From assembly GCA_963970005.1 (NCBI GenBank), contig CAXAMN010023362.1, positions 160,590 to 224,589 on the forward strand: a stretch of DNA of 64,000 bases, written 5' to 3'. Source of the DNA: Durusdinium trenchii. Lineage: Eukaryota; Sar; Dinophyceae; Suessiales; Symbiodiniaceae. The notes under the pieces were generated by a model. It did not search any database and was not told where the DNA came from. It saw nothing but the letters and a program-made list of their open reading frames with translations. Shown here piece by piece: positions 61,001 to 64,000 of this stretch (position 1 is its first letter; each line of letters starts with the position of its first letter). Made by a program: the position numbers and the translations under genes.

Positions 61001-63101
61001 GCTGCAAAACATGCCCGTCAAAATCACGCAAACCTTGCCAGAACTCAAGGCATTTGGACTCTTCAAAAATACTCGAGGCACTCTTTGGAGTTGGACGCTA
61101 CATGAGGCGGACGCTGACGCAGCGTCGCAGAACGACGCAGATAACATCGTCCTTCAAAAAATGCCTCTAGCTCTGTACGTCCACGTCCCCGGGCAAACGT
61201 GGCAACAACATACACAACTGCCACCAGGAGTTGCCCGCTTAGAAGCAGTGACACAAACATGGTCCCTGGAAACCAACGGTAAAGCCACAGTTTCTCGACG
61301 AGGTTTCCCTCTAGCCTGCGATTTTGCCGGGACCGCACATTCCTTCATGGGCTCCACCCTAGAAGCCTGCACGCTTGATCTCGGCCACTGGGATTCCACC
61401 GCGTCCCGCGAGGCTCAACTGAGCGGCTACATGTGCTTATCCCGAGTTCGAAAAGCCGAAGACTTGTGTATAGCCCAACCCTTTTCCCCCAACTTGTTCA
61501 CCAATGGGGAATTGATAGGCCCACACACTTTTCTAGAAGTTCATCGCTGCAAGCTCACTCCACAAGAAGCAAAGGCTCGATTCAGTCAAGACAAACCGAG
61601 CAAGAAAAGAAATCGTGACATCATGTTGTTTTGCCGCGGATGCAGCCCACAGCCACATCGACAAGAGAAGTTGCTGCCTCTGCGAGAATTTGTCACAGCA
61701 TGGGACCAGGATGAATGGTACCAAGTCTTATCCGAAGGCATGTGTCGCCTATGCCTCCAGTGCAAAGCTAAGCAGAGTGGAACACAACCACCCAGTCACC
61801 CTGCAGCAACGCATCCTTGTCCATATTGCCCCGAAGCCAGGCCAGCCAACAAAACTGGCTTTTGTTCGGAGTGTGTCAAAACAGAACGTTTAGCTTGCAG
61901 CCGATGTGACCGAGGCAAGAAAATCAAAACAAAACGCTTGACAGACTTCGACCCGGAAGAAGTCAGACGCAAAAAAAAAACTAAAGAACTGCGACGCGTT
62001 CGCTGCAAAAAGTGTGCCTCCACCCCTGTCGCATCCACTTCCAAACAAGGTTTGTGCAGAGAGTGCAATAAGGCTGTGAGTGTGTCGCATCTCACGCACT
62101 ATACTGCTGCGTCGCAAACGGGCCTGTGTCGCGCTTGTGTCGCCAACCAAGCGCGGGCGTCAAAGACCTGCGCCAACTGTGGCCAGCCATTGAAAGCAAG
62201 TCAAACTCCAGGAACGTGGTGCAAACCCTGTGCATACCCTCCTTGCACGGGCGGATGTGGTAAGCCACGCCCGCAAGCAGGAAAAAGGCGACTCCACGCC
62301 AAGAAAAATCCAATTTGGCACTGTCCAGAATGCCAAGGCAAGCAAGGCCGCTGTGTTCGGTGTGAGAAAGCGGTTGCCGTTCCCAACCTTTCCAACTACA
62401 CCGCCGACAACAACACAGGAACATGCAAAGCATGTGTCGCTAAGCCTAAACTCTGTGGTAACTGTGCCAAACCCTTGCCTTCCACTGCAACAGCTGGGAC
62501 ATGGTGCGCCGCATGTGCGTATCCCCCTTGTCAAGTGTGTGGTCGTCCACGACCCGATGACAGAAGCTATCACGTCAAAGTTTTACCAACTTGGACTTGC
62601 GCCGAGTGCAAAGTGAAACCATGCAGCCAGTGCGGTCAGCCGCTAGAGCCGCAGGCCATTGCCGACACCTTGTGTACGCAATGCGGCTATCCGCCGTGTG
62701 ATACATGTGGTGCTCCACGCCCACGTGAACGTCGCTACCATGTCAAAGCTTTACCTACTTGGAGTTGCGCAGAGTGCAAAGTGAAGCCTTGCAGCCAGTG
62801 CGGTCAGCCGCTAGAGTCCCAGGCCATGGCAGACACCTTGTGTATGCAATGCAGCTATCCGCCGTGTGATGCTTGTGGTCAGCCACGACCACAAAAAAGC
62901 GGCTACCATGTTAAAGATTTACCAACTTGGATGTGTAGCGAGCGCCAATCGCTGCGAAACTATCCCCCGTGCGACCAGTGCGGTCGGCCACGGCCACAAA
63001 AAAGTGGCTACCGTGTCGACGTTTTGGCTCATTGGATCTGTGCAGAGTGCCGCGATAACACCCAGCGTGGCGTGCCACGGAAGAGGCGTCGCAAAGTGTA
63101 G
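58077..63101 (+). CDS. Helitron ORF2: Rep tyrosines, PIF1 helicase and zinc-rich tail
   Basis: The frame is open from 58005, and its first listed codon at 58077 is GTG, so it is probably reached from ORF1 by a frameshift. Residue numbers count from 58077. Near residue 24 ACRKKNAPNKCKHSFPK fits the Cys-rich Rep segment. The catalytic tyrosines are Tyr140 and Tyr144 in RYFTGYLQK (Y-x3-Y-x2-K). The PIF1 helicase has Walker A GVPGAGKS (629-636), Walker B ILVDE (709-713), GDLWQFPP (759-766) and a late motif AGTAHSFMGST (1084-1094). It should unwind DNA during rolling-circle transfer. From about residue 1185 the protein is rich in C-x2-C pairs, and the last 170 residues are 56-residue tandem repeats (YPPCDxCGxPRP). 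All core residues are present. Confidence 0.9.
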   Translation: MSHQQIHWHPYSIVQKCRLPISACRKKNAPNKCKHSFPKVQNDRGRVICRGNARKFGLSTAGRRNALGTILDKREDPWLSGTMYAFTLMLFGNSHTAVNFRVPLTAASHDAECARGCLAHNLLRKLQRAMAQAARRSTRYFTGYLQKPQPLGRKELQHAAKQLHFLETAAADDPAAQQRKVAHRVLGDLEFRCSTRPMTEEFMLAGFATSTEPTSAECIRSFPVVPFVGTEWLSILDNFTETRQRVKPSNPHSSTIKFSEVYGWRGTDPRVWFLSPWEFVKWWTVKKLQPPHGENAESDTGLSVWVNGAGQTKKPADGWKFGRDFVWKDSLPAARRDTVLRLPETPQCQAAQDHYLERRREPCVPYPTVCPLPKPDMAREAQARLLNVYLRPWTLDLPNSTLHVPHIAALDLPFAVRSARRLTRIHTKSAAGQRSHHVAWTEYVANHVVSEHAARTIRNFIAATECDPEEADAIEPPSNRDKVEVDTSWVSNETIHRLITGVGFEYSKRSSAAVHEIIEEWKIDSEDCTASLKPVNTGVPNIKPDHSQSIAHAHTQSPPEQFLTWTYGNLTAEAAEAWLTNLQSSNGNCPPTGEQLKFLRAVIQRCLQEAAEEHAGTADTEPLRAIFHGVPGAGKSQTLKWLRSFFEDICHWEHQHQFVFVAPQNTQAALIGGVTLHAFANIRVRAKKASPGSTHTTDQFVKYQRLRWILVDETSTVGLEILATVEKKLQQSIRDRDTWKLRPGGEKRPFAGLNLILTGDLWQFPPVKATAIFQNPFAENGSFQVAALQKLFWTRGTKAMQHLFELTKEQRCEDPWLSVVLQHARHGSMTQEIWSFLHGFPTLHAGSWNFKTRTVECGQTTCADLHLQAAALHKQPLECKQCRAERQRRCLVGKDQKSPKFLNNPFVHGLNAAKYIAANLRARQVAATRREKLLWIVAQDTPLFHIEPAELPTRRENWLQRHDQSTGGVVGLLPLLQNMPVKITQTLPELKAFGLFKNTRGTLWSWTLHEADADAASQNDADNIVLQKMPLALYVHVPGQTWQQHTQLPPGVARLEAVTQTWSLETNGKATVSRRGFPLACDFAGTAHSFMGSTLEACTLDLGHWDSTASREAQLSGYMCLSRVRKAEDLCIAQPFSPNLFTNGELIGPHTFLEVHRCKLTPQEAKARFSQDKPSKKRNRDIMLFCRGCSPQPHRQEKLLPLREFVTAWDQDEWYQVLSEGMCRLCLQCKAKQSGTQPPSHPAATHPCPYCPEARPANKTGFCSECVKTERLACSRCDRGKKIKTKRLTDFDPEEVRRKKKTKELRRVRCKKCASTPVASTSKQGLCRECNKAVSVSHLTHYTAASQTGLCRACVANQARASKTCANCGQPLKASQTPGTWCKPCAYPPCTGGCGKPRPQAGKRRLHAKKNPIWHCPECQGKQGRCVRCEKAVAVPNLSNYTADNNTGTCKACVAKPKLCGNCAKPLPSTATAGTWCAACAYPPCQVCGRPRPDDRSYHVKVLPTWTCAECKVKPCSQCGQPLEPQAIADTLCTQCGYPPCDTCGAPRPRERRYHVKALPTWSCAECKVKPCSQCGQPLESQAMADTLCMQCSYPPCDACGQPRPQKSGYHVKDLPTWMCSERQSLRNYPPCDQCGRPRPQKSGYRVDVLAHWICAECRDNTQRGVPRKRRRKV
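59720..59730. repeat. GAGC-ATC-GCTC hairpin inside ORF2
   Basis: Within GCCAGAGCATCGCTCACGC (59716-59734). Read here as QSIAHAH, a different phase from the ORF1 copy. Confidence 0.75.
62520..62966 (+). repeat. 168-bp tandem repeat encoding zinc-ribbon-like units
   Basis: Units start at 62520, 62688 and 62856 (exactly 168 bases, 56 codons) and a shortened fourth starts at 62961. Each encodes YPPCxxCGxPRP, YHVKxLPTW, CAECKVKPCSQCGQPLE and ADTLCxQC, that is, several C-x2-C pairs. Confidence 0.9.
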
Positions 63102-63139
63102 AAGCCTATGCCATGAAAGCAGCATGCGCAAGCTGTGAC

Positions 63140-63480
63140 GTGCAACATACGCAGTCCACATCAGATAGAAATTCCACGTCAAAAGCCTAATGCACAGAAC
63201 CACCCTGGGCAGCTCCATCTCACCCCCTACCCGAGAGCCAGCGCATCGCGCAGCCGCTGCAGCCAAGTCCGCAAGAGCATCGCTCATGCCCGACAAAAAC
63301 CATAGTCCGCCCACTTAATAAAAGTTCCATTCTAGACACTCCGTAGGCAAGTCGAACGCGGCGTGCTTCCAACCGCGCAAATCCTTGGTGCGTACTCCGC
63401 AAGAGCATCGCTCATGCCCGGCAAATACCATACTCCGCCCACTTAATAGATATTCCATTGTCAAAAACCAAGTGCAGAGC
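63140..63480. repeat. Degenerate tandem repeat of about 130 bases
   Basis: Two good copies (from about 63269 and 63397) share CCGCAAGAGCATCGCTCATG, CCATA(G/C)TCCGCCCACTTAAT and TTCCATT. A third, partial copy at 63159-63195 shares TAGAAATTCCACGTCAAAAG, compared with TAGATATTCCATTGTCAAAA in the last copy. Confidence 0.75.
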
Positions 63481-63821
63481 AGGGTTTCGATCGTTTGCTC
63501 CCGAACGGCCTCAGCCATGGCTTCGTTTTCGTGGGCTTGTGGAGCCAAAGGTTCGATTGAACCATCTGCCAGCACATGACTCTGTCACAGTCGCATTGCA
63601 AATACTGTGCCACATCCAGCACATCCTTCTCGATGCCCTCTCACGATTTCGACGTGGGTATGTGGGTATGTCATTTCAAGTCTCTCATGCCTTAACAAGC
63701 GGTGGCAACAACCGTCTAATCACCAACCCCCTCCATCGCACCACCGTCGAGAGCCTAGACGCTGTGCGCGTCCAGTCGCACAATCCTTGGCGCGTTTGCG
63801 CCTTCGCTCTAGCCTCCGCCA

Positions 63822-63832
63822 GAGCATCGCTC
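63822..63832. repeat. GAGC-ATC-GCTC hairpin, noncoding copy
   Basis: Within GCCAGAGCATCGCTCACGC (63818-63836), identical to the copy inside ORF2 at 59716-59734. Confidence 0.75.
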
Positions 63833-64000
63833 ACGCGGCCAACTTCATGACAACAACCAGGCCGTAGCAGTCAAAAAGGACCGGTCAGCGAGCGCTGGAC
63901 GCGCGGTGTGTCTGTGAGTTCGTTCTCGCCGGATGCGCGGTGCGTGCAGACAGCAGTGTCTGCGAGTTCGTTCTCGCCAGGTGCACATCGTCTACATCTT

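Larger units (their letters stand above)
52441..63101 (+). mobile_element. Helitron-type rolling-circle transposon, coding part
   Basis: Two very long plus-strand ORFs carry all hallmarks of a RepHel protein: an OTU-type protease, a zinc-containing region, a Helitron_like_N/HUH Rep nuclease with two tyrosines, and a PIF1-family helicase. The coordinates give only the coding span. The termini (5' TC, 3' hairpin plus CTRR) were not identified and may lie in 50.5-52.4 kb and beyond 63.1 kb. The two ORFs differ by one frame at their junction, inside the Rep domain. Confidence 0.88.
63102..64000. other. Downstream region of the Helitron
   Basis: No supported gene. Holds the repeats at 63.14-63.48 kb and three more hairpins of the GCATCGC family (63275, 63403, 63822). 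Near the end a short direct repeat (TGAGTTCGTTCTCGCC and GCGAGTTCGTTCTCGCC, about 63917 and 63971) occurs. No Helitron 3' terminus could be assigned. Confidence 0.4.

Noticed and set aside
1-64000. CRISPR array, bacterial operon, rRNA or tRNA gene
   Set aside because: No regularly spaced identical repeats with unique spacers, no ribosome binding sites with adjacent ORFs, and no recognisable rRNA or cloverleaf sequence was seen. The organisation is eukaryotic.

Overview
The window looks like nuclear DNA of a dinoflagellate, most probably a Symbiodiniaceae-like genome. The best sequence clues are a relic of the dinoflagellate spliced leader (16655-16671), a copia polyprotein organised as I know it from dinoflagellates, GIY-YIG/reverse transcriptase ORFs that read like a dinoflagellate retroelement family, and long gene-poor stretches rich in microsatellites and minisatellites. 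No prokaryotic operon, rRNA, tRNA or CRISPR was recognised.

Layout. 1-2134: anonymous DNA with one broken minus-strand reading frame. 2135-10520: a complete Ty1/copia LTR retrotransposon on the minus strand, with 276-bp LTRs that differ at one base and a tRNA primer site. It encodes gag, protease, a methyltransferase-like domain, integrase and RT/RNase H, scattered over all three frames. 10521-24122: mostly anonymous DNA with scattered plus-strand exons. Two sets (about 16.1-16.6 and 20.1-20.4 kb) look like a LamG/concanavalin-like lectin domain, and 22.6-24.06 kb may be the 3' exons of the same or another gene.

24123-39690: the most unusual part. About 15.6 kb lies between two near-identical direct repeats of about 390 bp, and every recognisable coding block is on the minus strand. 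In element order these are proline-rich ORFs, a twice-repeated set of paralogous modules (called A, B and C here), a Myb/SANT-like protein, an ORF with a possible ADP-ribosyltransferase-like C-terminus, a glutamine/proline-rich ORF, and a GIY-YIG endonuclease followed by a reverse transcriptase with a YVDN active site. I interpret it as a giant, partly decayed Penelope-like element with an N-terminal endonuclease.

39691-52440: no confident gene. It holds a G-rich minisatellite (41.7-42.0 kb), an ACTAGT-rich minisatellite (45.4-46.05 kb), a composite repeat with strong inverted repeats (48.8-50.5 kb) and a 100-N assembly gap flanked by the same 47 bases on both sides. 52441-63101: a Helitron-type element in two very long plus-strand ORFs: OTU protease, zinc region and the HUH half of Rep in the first, the two-tyrosine half of Rep, a PIF1-type helicase and a cysteine-rich repeat array in the second. 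A short GAGC-ATC-GCTC hairpin family is scattered through 50.8-63.8 kb, inside and outside these ORFs.

The three large elements are independent mobile units with different mechanisms: cDNA integration, GIY-YIG/target-primed retrotransposition, and rolling-circle replication. Frame breaks are frequent in the first two. Decay and assembly indels cannot be told apart from this sequence alone.
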